A stretch of 64,000 bases of DNA from Dictyobacter kobayashii (lineage in GTDB: Bacteria > Chloroflexota > Ktedonobacteria > Ktedonobacterales > Ktedonobacteraceae), in NCBI RefSeq assembly GCF_003967555.1, contig NZ_BIFS01000002.1, forward strand, positions 2,232,001 through 2,296,000. Direction: 5' to 3'. The notes below the pieces were generated by a model. The model was given only the letters and a program-made list of their open reading frames with translations. It was not told where the DNA came from and made no database searches. A program made the translations under genes and the position numbers. Shown here in pieces: positions 8,654 through 17,009 of this stretch (position 1 is the stretch's first letter; every line of letters begins with the position of its first letter).

Positions 8654-9049
8654 TCAGGCCTGATATTGCTCATCGCTGACCTTTTCCAGCCAGTCGACTG
8701 TCTTGCCATTGAGACGTTCCTGCATGGCGATGTGCGTCATTGCCGTGGTTGCCGTAGCGCCGTGCCAATGTTTCTCACCCGGCTCGAACCAGACCACGTC
8801 ACCCGGCCGTATTTCCTCGATCGGACCACCCCAGCGTTGTACCCGGCCAGCGCCTGCCGTTACGATCAGGGTCTGGCCCAGCGGGTGAGTGTGCCATGCT
8901 GTCCGAGCAGCAGGCTCAAATGTGACACTGGCACCGACTGCGCGTGCTGGATCGGGTGCTTCGAACAGAGGGTCAACACGTACCGTGCCGGTAAAATACT
9001 CAGCCGGTCCTTTCCCGGACGGTTGTGAGCCACTTCTTTTGATGTCCAT
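8654..9049 (-). CDS. Single-domain cupin, hydroxynitrile-lyase-like
   Basis: A 131-residue one-domain cupin. It keeps the metal set of motif 1 (WHTHPLGQTLIV, two His and Gln) and motif 2 (PGEKHWHGA). Opening and closing segments (KRSGSQPSGKGPAEYFTGTV and DEQYQA) closely resemble, from memory, the manganese cupin (R)-hydroxynitrile lyases of Acidobacteria such as GtHNL. The physiological reaction of that group is unclear, and carboxymuconolactone-decarboxylase-type or detoxifying roles are possible. The start has a GGAGGATTTG site. Confidence 0.85.
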   Translation of the reverse strand: MDIKRSGSQPSGKGPAEYFTGTVRVDPLFEAPDPARAVGASVTFEPAARTAWHTHPLGQTLIVTAGAGRVQRWGGPIEEIRPGDVVWFEPGEKHWHGATATTAMTHIAMQERLNGKTVDWLEKVSDEQYQA

Positions 9050-9252
9050 TCTCTCAAATCCTCCACTATTGCTACAAACGTACAGAGACCTGTTCTCTGT
9101 CTGAAGGTATTATAGACGCTCTGGCACACAGGGTGATAGAAGGATTGTAGAAAATGATTGAATAATTCTGCAAATCTTCCACTGTGTCGGAATGAGTCTT
9201 ACTTCCCCTCTCCCTGATGAGCAATGGCTATTTAGCGGCCTAAGAAAATTAC

Positions 9253-9921
9253 ATGAGTTCATTGTATGATATGATAGGCTATGAAAACTGGTATATGCGG
9301 CTTGTCATTGAAGGAGGCGAGGAAGTGGTTTTTAATCAGCGGTATGAGGATGGTGGTGACTCAATACATGGCATACCCATGACGGAAGAAGCGTTTGAGG
9401 GTTTGATCACTATAGAGAGTCCTTATCGATATGAACTGATCGATGGTATCGTCTATGACATGACCGGTTCCAGTCCAGAGCATAGTGCTATCGCAGGGAA
9501 TATTGATGTAGTATTTCATGCTCAGTTGGGGCGAGGGGGACCGTGTCGTACTCATCGAGATCAGTATGTTGCTATCCCTGGAAAGCCTCCTGTTGCACCT
9601 GACGTTGTTCTTACTTGCGATAGAGCTGATTGGGATAAGGATAAGCGATTAAAGCCATTTCGCATTCAGTCACCTCTCATTGTTGTTGAGGTCTTATCTC
9701 CGACGACCGAGAGATATGATCGTGGAGAGAAGTTTGCACGATACCAGTCTTGTCCAAGCTTAGAAATATACATCTTGGTGAGCCAGAATGAGCGATATGT
9801 CGAAGTCTACCGAAAAGCGACAAATTGGAGGCAGGAACGTTTCTCGGAGAATCAGGTTATCAAATTAGATCAACTTGATTTAGAATTGCCCCTCGATGAA
9901 ATTTATGAAGGCGTTCTCTAG
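9253..9921 (+). CDS. Uma2-family putative endonuclease (DUF820)
   Basis: The central region has the restriction-endonuclease-like core of the Uma2/DUF820 family: PDVVLTCD (acidic metal ligand), then VVEVLSPTTERYDRGEKFARY with the E..S..T..D..K pattern. The C-terminal strand-rich part (EIYILVSQNERYVEVYRK) also fits. The family is abundant in Cyanobacteria and Chloroflexota; its biological role is not settled. The start is uncertain: ATG at 9253 and in-frame ATG at 9271 or 9295 all lack a clear ribosome site. Confidence 0.85.
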   Translation: MSSLYDMIGYENWYMRLVIEGGEEVVFNQRYEDGGDSIHGIPMTEEAFEGLITIESPYRYELIDGIVYDMTGSSPEHSAIAGNIDVVFHAQLGRGGPCRTHRDQYVAIPGKPPVAPDVVLTCDRADWDKDKRLKPFRIQSPLIVVEVLSPTTERYDRGEKFARYQSCPSLEIYILVSQNERYVEVYRKATNWRQERFSENQVIKLDQLDLELPLDEIYEGVL

Positions 9922-9996
9922 TCTACAGGCACCTGGTTAGTTCATAATCAGGCTCCCCACTGTATGCTCAAGCAGAACACACCTACCGAAACAAAA

Positions 9997-10029
9997 AGGA
10001 GTTCAGCAGTATGATGCTACTGAACTCCT
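9997..10029 (-). terminator. Minus-strand Rho-independent terminator
   Basis: AGGAGTTCAG pairs with CTGAACTCCT. On the minus strand the stem is followed by TTTTTGTTT. It implies a minus-strand transcript ending here, consistent with a short gene or gene remnant at 10046-10162. Confidence 0.7.
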
Positions 10030-10045
10030 GGGAGATCTTCACGCT

Positions 10046-10162
10046 CTACCCTCTAGATGGCGCCTGGAACGTTAAACTGCTAGCCTTGCGCATGGCCTCT
10101 GTCGCCTCCTCAACGGTGAATAACTTGGTCGTCTTGTACGCTTTGAGGTGTCCTGGGCTCAT
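10046..10162 (-). CDS. Possible short protein or gene remnant (38 aa)
   Basis: Minus-strand frame of 38 codons containing KLFTVEEATEAMRKASSL, which has a normal protein-like composition. It is followed by a strong minus-strand terminator at 9997-10029. No ribosome site precedes the ATG at 10162. The frame is open upstream without a start, so it may be the 3' end of a decayed or frameshifted gene. The opposing plus-strand frame begins inside the terminator stem and I reject it. No family is recognised. Confidence 0.3.
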   Translation of the reverse strand: MSPGHLKAYKTTKLFTVEEATEAMRKASSLTFQAPSRG

Positions 10163-10227
10163 TGCTGCTAGCGTTACGGCTGTTGCCGTACTGACTCGAT
10201 TACAAGCAACATATACAAAAAAGCATG

Positions 10228-10271
10228 AAGAGAGCTAAAAGCTGGTTTATAAATCGGCTCTTAGCTCTCTT
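10228..10271. terminator. Bidirectional terminator after the redoxin gene
   Basis: Arms AAGAGAGCTAA / TTAGCTCTCTT flank a 22-base centre. T-rich runs lie on both sides. It ends the minus-strand redoxin transcript. Confidence 0.75.
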
Positions 10272-10294
10272 TTGTATAGGCATGAGATACAGAA

Positions 10295-10864
10295 TTAGCG
10301 CTTTTGTCCATAGGGATAATGGAGCTTCTTTTCGCCCTCCCAGTCTTCGCGCAGGCCTGGTGTGGAGAGGTCCCAGTCTGGTTGGACCTTCTGGAAAACG
10401 GCGCGCAGATCCTGGCGCAGGTCTTCGGGTGAGGGGCGGCCCCAGAACCAGTAGCCATTGTAGATCTTGTAGATGCGCAGGCCTGGTTCGAGTACCAACG
10501 TATGGGGAATCATGGGGTTGTGGTGGGGATCGGTATACTCCTGGATGTCCAGGTCCTGCTGAATCTTACGTCCTGAGTCCGAAAGAAAGGTCCATTGTGC
10601 TCCGACGGCGGCTCGAAATTCGTTGGTCTCTAGAATGTTGTCTGTCGAGATTGTCACAATCTGGGTGTAAGAGACGGCAATTTTGGGATAGAAGTCCGCC
10701 AATTCGAGATGTTGTTGGTGATCCTTGGGACAATAATGACCACGGGACAGGATCAAAATCATTGGATCGATGCCCTGTAGCTCACTTAACCGACGGCGTA
10801 TTTTTGTGTGGTCAGTCAACTCATAATCGGGAAACGTAGCTCCGGGAACAATATCTGCTCGCAT
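10295..10864 (-). CDS. Redoxin-domain (AhpC/TSA-like) protein
   Basis: Thioredoxin-fold protein of 189 aa related to peroxiredoxins. The usual active-site loop appears as SRGHYCPKDHQQH, with a single cysteine in the peroxidatic position; no second resolving cysteine is evident. Other redoxin segments include the start VPGATFPDYELTDH and FLSDSGRKIQQDLDI. It is likely a one-cysteine thiol peroxidase or a related oxidoreductase in the cytoplasm. AAAGGAG precedes the ATG at 8-base spacing. Confidence 0.85.
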   Translation of the reverse strand: MRADIVPGATFPDYELTDHTKIRRRLSELQGIDPMILILSRGHYCPKDHQQHLELADFYPKIAVSYTQIVTISTDNILETNEFRAAVGAQWTFLSDSGRKIQQDLDIQEYTDPHHNPMIPHTLVLEPGLRIYKIYNGYWFWGRPSPEDLRQDLRAVFQKVQPDWDLSTPGLREDWEGEKKLHYPYGQKR

Positions 10865-11140
10865 CTAGCTTGCTCCTTTTTCTCTCTCGATAAGCTATCT
10901 TTCGCAATAAATAGTACAGTAACTGCTGATCCTTACTATTCCTGATAGAGATTGGTATGTGGCACGCCTGTAATAACAGCCTCCATCCTTACTATATTCC
11001 TGTTGGGTGTTTCGTGGATTATGATGTGATACTCATAGCGATACGCGGTGATAGAGGCGCACTTGCCAGGAAAAGATGTTTCTGCCATACTACACCAGAA
11101 TGTATGATAGCCAGAAAATAACGGAATGGAGTAGTTCTGC

Positions 11141-12157
11141 ATGGATGTTTCTGCTATATGTGCGGCCTGGCCGCTTGCGAGTCCCTGTTCTTTGACTCCG
11201 CTTACGGGTGGTACCAATAATCATGTCTGGCGTGTAGATGCGGCCGATGGACATAGTTATACCCTGCGTGTGTCTCCCGATGAAACACATGTGCCACGCT
11301 TGCGTTATGAGATGACTGTGCTGCAAGCGTTGTCGATCCAGGATCTGCCATTCTTGCTGCCCCTGCCGATCCAGGCCTATAGTGGCGATCTGCTGGTCCC
11401 CTTTGAGCTCCAGGATGGGAAGATGGGAGTTGCTACACTGGCTCCGTTTTTGCCGGGTAGCGTCTCGCGCAAGAGTACTCCTGAGAAGGCCAGGGATGCA
11501 GGGCGAACCCTGGCTATTCTCGATCGGGCTCTGGCCTCTGTCCCCGATCAATCGACTCCATCTGAGATTCGCACACTCTTGCCGTTCGGTTGCTTAGAAC
11601 AGCGCAACCCTCTGGTGCCAGACCTGGGAGCGGCCCTGGATGCGTTGCCAGTGGAGCGCCAGCAGATTCAGCAGATACAGGCTATTCTGGCCACCCACCT
11701 GGATAGCGTTGATGAGCTTTATACCAGTCTGCCCCAGCAGCTGTTGCACCGGGATCTGGACACTAGCAATTTACTGCTCAATGAACAAGAAGGTGTGACG
11801 GCGGTACTGGATTTTGAGTTCGCGGCCCGTGATATCCGCGCACTCGACCTGAGCGTTTCTCTGAGCTGGTGGCCAGTCAGTCACATGGGAACGGGCACCG
11901 AATGGGAGATCATCGATCCCCTGGGCCGTGCCTACATGGACATCTTACCCCTGGAAGAAGCTGAGCTTCGAGCTATTCCAGCCATGATGCGTATGCGCCA
12001 GTTTGCCTCGTTGCAGCACCGCATCGGTCGCTATCTGTCCGGGCTTGAAACTGCTGAGGCCGTGCAAGATGCTATCAATTTTGGCCTCTGGCGTTTTAAC
12101 TGGCTCGCAGACCATCAAAACGCCTTAATTGAGCATGCACTCCGCTGGCGCGCTTGA
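11141..12157 (+). CDS. Aminoglycoside-phosphotransferase-fold kinase (APH family)
   Basis: 338 aa with the protein-kinase-like phosphotransferase fold. Catalytic loop LLHRDLDTSNLLL carries the Asp base and the Asn metal ligand; the metal motif VLDFEFA follows about 20 residues later. An N-terminal glycine-containing loop (LTGGTNNHVWRV) fits ATP binding. Similar proteins phosphorylate homoserine, choline, fructosamine-like or other small hydroxyl substrates; the sequence does not say which. The upstream site is GGAG. It is convergent with the NACHT gene, 18 bp apart. Confidence 0.85.
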   Translation: MDVSAICAAWPLASPCSLTPLTGGTNNHVWRVDAADGHSYTLRVSPDETHVPRLRYEMTVLQALSIQDLPFLLPLPIQAYSGDLLVPFELQDGKMGVATLAPFLPGSVSRKSTPEKARDAGRTLAILDRALASVPDQSTPSEIRTLLPFGCLEQRNPLVPDLGAALDALPVERQQIQQIQAILATHLDSVDELYTSLPQQLLHRDLDTSNLLLNEQEGVTAVLDFEFAARDIRALDLSVSLSWWPVSHMGTGTEWEIIDPLGRAYMDILPLEEAELRAIPAMMRMRQFASLQHRIGRYLSGLETAEAVQDAINFGLWRFNWLADHQNALIEHALRWRA

Positions 12158-12175
12158 GATTTAGTATGATGGTAT

Positions 12176-15100
12176 TTAAAGGGATAGTTTTTCTACCTGC
12201 ACACTCTTGGCGTGTCGATTAACGATCCAGAGCGCTCGATAGATATCATCGACTATATCCGTGGTTGGTAAGATTTTTAGCAGCGTGTTTGCACTCTCTT
12301 CATCCTGTGCCAGTTGAGCGATCGCGTCAGCAACATGCTGGCGGATATCGCGTTCCACAGTTGGATGTTGAAGTATCTGTAGCAGATCCGGGACAAGGGT
12401 CTGTTCGCGTAAGGCGCAGATGACTTTGAGGATGCATTGCCCACGATAGCGTTCCAGGGTCTCGTCCATTAAGAGGTCGATCAGGCAACTGCCGATCTCT
12501 TGCTTGTCGATCCGATTATGCTGGGCCAGGCAGGTTAGTGCCTGGACTATATGTGGTAGGAGATCCTGTGGAAGTTGAGGGTCAGCGATCAAGGTCAGTA
12601 AATCCTCGTGTACCTTGGCGATCCCTAGCATGCCGAGCGCGGCGACCGCGCTGGCCCACACTTCATAATGGCCGCATTCGTCCTGATAGATTCGTTCAAG
12701 TTGTGCGATGACAGCACTGCTGGTTTGCCCTTGTAGGCCCAGGGCAGTGGCTGTATTGATACGGACCAGCGGATGTATTTCAGCATTCTGCAGGATTTGC
12801 AGCAGGGGATGCACATCGCCGGTTTGCTGGCAATGGGTGGCAAATGTGCTGGCAATGCTGCCTCGAATACTACTATCAATCTCTTTATCTAAGAGTAATG
12901 AGTGGAGATGCTCAAGGGATAGCAGTGAAGCAGGGAAGTTACCCAGTGCCAGAGCCACGCAGCGCCTGACATAAGGATCTTCATCTTTATTATCCAGCAC
13001 GCGCATCATGGGCGAAAGCGAAACCTTTTTGCCAAAGTTGCCCAGTACCCTGGCGACACTCCCTCTGACATACCAGACAAGATGATCTTCTAGCAACATG
13101 CTGTGCAATGTGGCCAGGCATTGATCCTGCCCTAGATTTCCTAGCGAGACGATCAGGCTCTGCAGGACCAGGGCATGTTCCTGTTTATTCTGGCACAGAC
13201 TGAGTAAATGTGGCAGTATCTGCTCGTCTCCCAGAATGCCTAGCGTGGAGGCGATACTCTGGCGCACAAAGGGGTCATCACGTCCATTGCGTAGAAGTGC
13301 GAGTAGATCAGAAATGATCTCTGTATTCCCCAATACACCGAGCGTGCGAGCAATGGTGATACGAATATAGCGTTCCAGTTGTTGTTGGGCCAGAATGTGG
13401 ACCAGCTCTCTTGCCAGTGAGCGCTCACCAGACTGACCAATGGCCCGGCCAATACTTTCTCGAATCTCTAGCTGTCCCTGGTCAGGACGCGCCAGGATGT
13501 TGAGCAGGCGATTATTTACCCTGGCTATATCCATCATCGCCAGCGTGCTTGCTATTCTCTCGCGTGTCAGAATATAGGGCGTGCTCTGCAAGGCATCCAG
13601 CAGGCGATTAATGATTTCGTTGCGCAAAGTATGCCTGAGCACGCGTGGCTTTTCAGCCAGGCTGCGGCCCGCCAGAATCAAATATGTCAGAAACATATCG
13701 TCCTTGAGCAGAAAATGCTCATCGTGCCCCAGTAAAATGTTGAGCAGGCGACTGGCATCATTGACGCTGCCCACGTAGAGTAAGAGTACCTCTTCCCACC
13801 ATGGGTGTTGTAGATGCTCTAATAATACATCCAGCCGCTGATTAGTAATAATGTATTGGGTCACAAAGTATTCTTGAAAGGTCAGATGCGAGAAGCCATA
13901 CCAGCCTCTGGCCTGCTCGCGTAATAATCCATTTTCCATCGCAATCTGTTCCAGGACCTGCTGGCTATGGTCTGCTGGAATATCTACGGTAGGTAAAAAC
14001 TTGCCAATTATTTCTAGCAATTCTTCAGTAGGGAAGTAGCGTTTATTCTGGTTATGAAAGTGCCAGGCCACTTCTTGTAACAATGGTAGTTGATAGATCA
14101 ACGGGAAATCTCGTCTCCGCGTAATATCGCGGCTGGCATCCCATTTGGTTTGGAGCACTTCAATACATTGTTTATAGAGATCGGCTCGTCGCTCGGGCAG
14201 ATGGAGGTGTCCATCATAGACGATGACGATCAACGATAAGAGCAAGGGATTAGAGGCCAGTGATTGCATACGCAGACTGCGTTCCAGGCGCGCATGCAGA
14301 TCCTGAATCTTCTCTTCTTTCTGTGAAACCTGGCTGGCCGTAAACCATTTGGTGATAAAGTTGTGGCTATCTTCTGGCCGGAAATTGACGATCTCTAATT
14401 CATGGAATCCCTGTAGTTTGGGGCGATGCTGGTAGCCAGCTTTACGGACCGCTACGATGATAGGCATATTCACATAGAGGGCGGACAACGTATTGATCGC
14501 ATCGACCAGCCAGGTATAGGTACCATCGTTCCGTTGGTTATTGACACCTACCCGTGTCTCATCAAGTCCATCCAGTAAGAGCATAATCTGTCCGGATTTC
14601 ATAAGGGCCTGAAGTTGTTCGCGCGCATCTGCTAATTTGCTAAAATCGCCTAGCTGGGCCAGCAGCAGGTCATAGAGGTCTTTATGTATGCTTGTATCAA
14701 ATGTATTGATTTGCACATAAATAGGAAAACAAGGTAGATCTAGCAATTCTTTGCGCGCAGATTTAAGCGTGAGATAGCGTAAAAGAGTGGTCTTTCCCGT
14801 GCCGGGGTCGCCAACAATAACGCAGCGTTTGTAGCGCCGCAGCGCTTCATCCGGGTCCAGTGCTTCATTAACACGATGTTCCAGGGCTTCTTGATCCGCA
14901 ACTAACAGGGCATCCGGTTCCGTTGTTTCCTCGGCGTCGCGTAAGATGGGGTCCAGGGTATATAAAAGGGCGCTCTCCAGGTGAATTCGTAAGTTGACGT
15001 AAATATCCAGTAAGTCGAGTGGTGTATTCATACCCGCAATCTGAATTTTTGTAATACGAGGATCTGCAATTACATAGTCAATATAATCTTTTAGACGCTT

Positions 15101-15301
15101 ACTTACTTCAATTGCATAATTTTTCTGGCGTCGTGCTTCTTCTACATTAGCAATTTTTGGAGTACGCTTTTTTTCTCTTCCTTGCCAGATTTTATGAAAG
15201 AGATAGGCAAATGTGCTTACCAATATAGGAATAAGCGCGGCAAACACGCCCAGCCAGGCATCTAGATGATTCTGTATCAGGTCAAGTAGCGATTGGAGCA
15301 T
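12176..15301 (-). CDS. Membrane-anchored NACHT NTPase with C-terminal HEAT repeats
   Basis: 1,041 aa. Residues about 15-35 form a single N-terminal membrane segment followed by basic residues, so the body is probably cytoplasmic. The NACHT module has Walker A GDPGTGKTT near residue 167 and Walker B IMLLLDGLDE near 240. A winged-helix-like part with FSHLTFQEYFVTQYI follows, a hallmark of NACHT-type STAND ATPases. Residues about 590-1020 are tandem HEAT repeats in roughly 31-residue steps. Bacterial NACHT proteins include anti-phage immune sensors and regulators; the HEAT part would be the sensor. No separate effector domain is visible. The site is AAAGGA before the ATG. Confidence 0.88.
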   Translation of the reverse strand: MLQSLLDLIQNHLDAWLGVFAALIPILVSTFAYLFHKIWQGREKKRTPKIANVEEARRQKNYAIEVSKRLKDYIDYVIADPRITKIQIAGMNTPLDLLDIYVNLRIHLESALLYTLDPILRDAEETTEPDALLVADQEALEHRVNEALDPDEALRRYKRCVIVGDPGTGKTTLLRYLTLKSARKELLDLPCFPIYVQINTFDTSIHKDLYDLLLAQLGDFSKLADAREQLQALMKSGQIMLLLDGLDETRVGVNNQRNDGTYTWLVDAINTLSALYVNMPIIVAVRKAGYQHRPKLQGFHELEIVNFRPEDSHNFITKWFTASQVSQKEEKIQDLHARLERSLRMQSLASNPLLLSLIVIVYDGHLHLPERRADLYKQCIEVLQTKWDASRDITRRRDFPLIYQLPLLQEVAWHFHNQNKRYFPTEELLEIIGKFLPTVDIPADHSQQVLEQIAMENGLLREQARGWYGFSHLTFQEYFVTQYIITNQRLDVLLEHLQHPWWEEVLLLYVGSVNDASRLLNILLGHDEHFLLKDDMFLTYLILAGRSLAEKPRVLRHTLRNEIINRLLDALQSTPYILTRERIASTLAMMDIARVNNRLLNILARPDQGQLEIRESIGRAIGQSGERSLARELVHILAQQQLERYIRITIARTLGVLGNTEIISDLLALLRNGRDDPFVRQSIASTLGILGDEQILPHLLSLCQNKQEHALVLQSLIVSLGNLGQDQCLATLHSMLLEDHLVWYVRGSVARVLGNFGKKVSLSPMMRVLDNKDEDPYVRRCVALALGNFPASLLSLEHLHSLLLDKEIDSSIRGSIASTFATHCQQTGDVHPLLQILQNAEIHPLVRINTATALGLQGQTSSAVIAQLERIYQDECGHYEVWASAVAALGMLGIAKVHEDLLTLIADPQLPQDLLPHIVQALTCLAQHNRIDKQEIGSCLIDLLMDETLERYRGQCILKVICALREQTLVPDLLQILQHPTVERDIRQHVADAIAQLAQDEESANTLLKILPTTDIVDDIYRALWIVNRHAKSVQVEKLSL

Positions 15302-15555
15302 TGCATAAATCCTTTTATATAGACAACTTGTGACTTTCTATCCTTTTCTAATGAGACAAATCATCTGTAATGAGGTCTCCCTTCATGTCACATGTCTCAT
15401 ATCTCCATTGTAGCCAGTGCTACCTGCCCGTCTCTGCCTGAATTGTGCCAGTCAGAATTAATTACTATAGTTGTAAAAAATAACTGCTGTGAACACCTAA
15501 TATAGAGTGGCTATGATTTGGGCACGTGTTGATTTTTCGAGCTGGAAGGTTAGAA

Positions 15556-15674
15556 GTGGGGCCAAGCCCCACACGTACAGATCGTGTTTCTGGGGCTTTC
15601 CCCTCTCGTCTTCGCCTCTGGGTGAGGTGTATTTGTATACCTTGCGCAACCGCGCAAGGTATACAAATACACCT
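15556..15674. repeat. Hairpin cluster ending in a 50-bp perfect palindrome
   Basis: A short hairpin GTGGGGC-CAA-GCCCCAC is at 15556-15572, then a weak one around ACACG/CGTGT. A perfect palindrome at 15625-15674 has 23-base arms beginning AGGTGTATTTGTATACCTTG and an AACC loop, followed by A/T runs. It lies in the 609-bp gap 15302-15910 between the NACHT gene and the candidate RiPP precursor. I see no gene in that gap; the last 30 bases hold the precursor's ribosome site. Confidence 0.85.
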
Positions 15675-15910
15675 AAAAATTTTTAATGTATTATAGACGT
15701 ATGTAAGAACATGACTTGATTTACTCTATGATGGAAATTGGCCACTGCAAGAGAGCAATTTATTAAGCGTGTTTTTCGCGCTAAGTGTCCTTTAATAGGA
15801 CTAAATGAGCAGGATAGACATTTAGTACATGGTGTGTTAGACTTATAGTACTCGTTACTTATCTGCAACCTTGCAAGCGATGCTCTTCTAGCAGTAAAGG
15901 AGCAACAATA

Positions 15911-16741
15911 GTGGATGAAGCATCGGGGCCAATGTCTTCGTCGATTATGGCACGGGTCGCGAAGATTCGGGAGCGTATGTACATTGAAGTATCTACAGGT
16001 ATACCCGCTAGCAGCAAAACTCTCTTCCTCGCTCTGTGCCAGCGCTATGAGCAGCAACAAAGCTCACAGGACCCAACTCTAACGGATAATGTAGGTCTGG
16101 ATAATTTATCTGCCCAGTCAATGGCATTTTTACACGATGCCCCAATCGAAGAGGAGATGGTTTCACCAAGAAGTAAGTTCTGGGGTGCCCGCGATGATCA
16201 TCGGGATGGTCATAAAGATAGAGAAAATCGTTATGGCGATGATGATGATGACGATGATGAACTTGGCCAGTGGGGTGGTGGTCACTACGATCGAAATCGC
16301 AATGAGCGGGACCGCAAGTCCAATGACCGCAATGAGCGGGACCGCAATGATCGCAGATCCAATGATCGCGACCGAGATGATCGCGACCGCAGATCCAATG
16401 ATCGTGACCGAGATGATCGAGATCGCAGATCCAATGATCGCAACCGAGATGATCGCGATGGTAGATCCAATGATCGCAGATCCAATGACCGGGATCGCAA
16501 TGAACGAGATCGCAGATCCAATGACCGGGATCGCAACGAACGAGATCGCAGATCCAATGATCGAGATCGCAATGAACGAGATCGCAGATCCAATGATCGA
16601 GATCGTAATGATCGAAATTCATCTGGCTGGGATTCGTATGATGACTCTGGTCGTGATCGTTATTATCAAGACGATGACAATCGGGGTGGTCAACCTGATT
16701 CAAGTGATCCTTACTGGACAGATTGGCATAAGGCCAGGTGA
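15911..16741 (+). CDS. Arg/Asp/Asn-repeat protein with aromatic tail, candidate RiPP precursor
   Basis: 276 aa starting at GTG 15911, with AAAGGAG 8 bases upstream. Residues 1-90 look like a folded or leader-like part. Residues 90-130 are aromatic/His and Asp-rich (FWGARDDHRDGHKDRENRY, then seven Asp). Residues 149-236 are eight copies (one truncated) of a 12-residue unit of the type RSNDRDRxxRDR. The last 38 residues contain W240, Y243, Y251, Y252, Y268, W269 and W272 in settings such as WDS, YDD, WTD. The next gene on the same strand, 268 bp away, is a GrrM/OscB-like maturase, whose family crosslinks aromatic residues to a residue two positions on. The precursor role is inferred from position and composition. 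I do not recognise the leader. Confidence 0.75.
   Translation: MDEASGPMSSSIMARVAKIRERMYIEVSTGIPASSKTLFLALCQRYEQQQSSQDPTLTDNVGLDNLSAQSMAFLHDAPIEEEMVSPRSKFWGARDDHRDGHKDRENRYGDDDDDDDELGQWGGGHYDRNRNERDRKSNDRNERDRNDRRSNDRDRDDRDRRSNDRDRDDRDRRSNDRNRDDRDGRSNDRRSNDRDRNERDRRSNDRDRNERDRRSNDRDRNERDRRSNDRDRNDRNSSGWDSYDDSGRDRYYQDDDNRGGQPDSSDPYWTDWHKAR
16355..16618 (+). repeat. In-frame 36-bp tandem repeat inside the precursor gene
   Basis: The 12-codon unit RSNDRDRxxRDR is repeated seven times, plus one truncated five-codon copy (RSNDR) in the middle. Third-position differences between units show it is not a recent duplication throughout, though the last three units are nearly identical. The array generates long misleading open frames in other frames and on the other strand. 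Confidence 0.9.
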
Positions 16742-17009
16742 AATAATCCGGGCAGTCATTCACACGATTGAGCGTAGCCGCCTGGGAGGTTGAGAGGGTC
16801 CCAAAAGCAAATATGTTGTAATAGCTGAGTTGTTGCAACAGGGTTGACTGTGACTCGGTGACTTTGTTTCTGTTTGTTTTAAAGAATCTTCCCCGGCTAG
16901 AAACATATGTAACTAAATTTATAGGGCATTTGATGGATATAATCAATGCCTGTTTTGTATTTGGCAACTTGTAAAGAATCACTACACCTAATGAGGAGCA
17001 CGTGCTCAG

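Noticed and set aside
10011..10238. 75-codon plus-strand frame
   Set aside because: Its ATG is inside the loop of the minus-strand terminator at 9997-10029 and no ribosome site precedes it.
10936..11139. Minus-strand frame of 67 codons (MQNYSIPLF...)
   Set aside because: Protein-like composition, but no ribosome site, and its start overlaps the well-supported phosphotransferase start; left uncalled.
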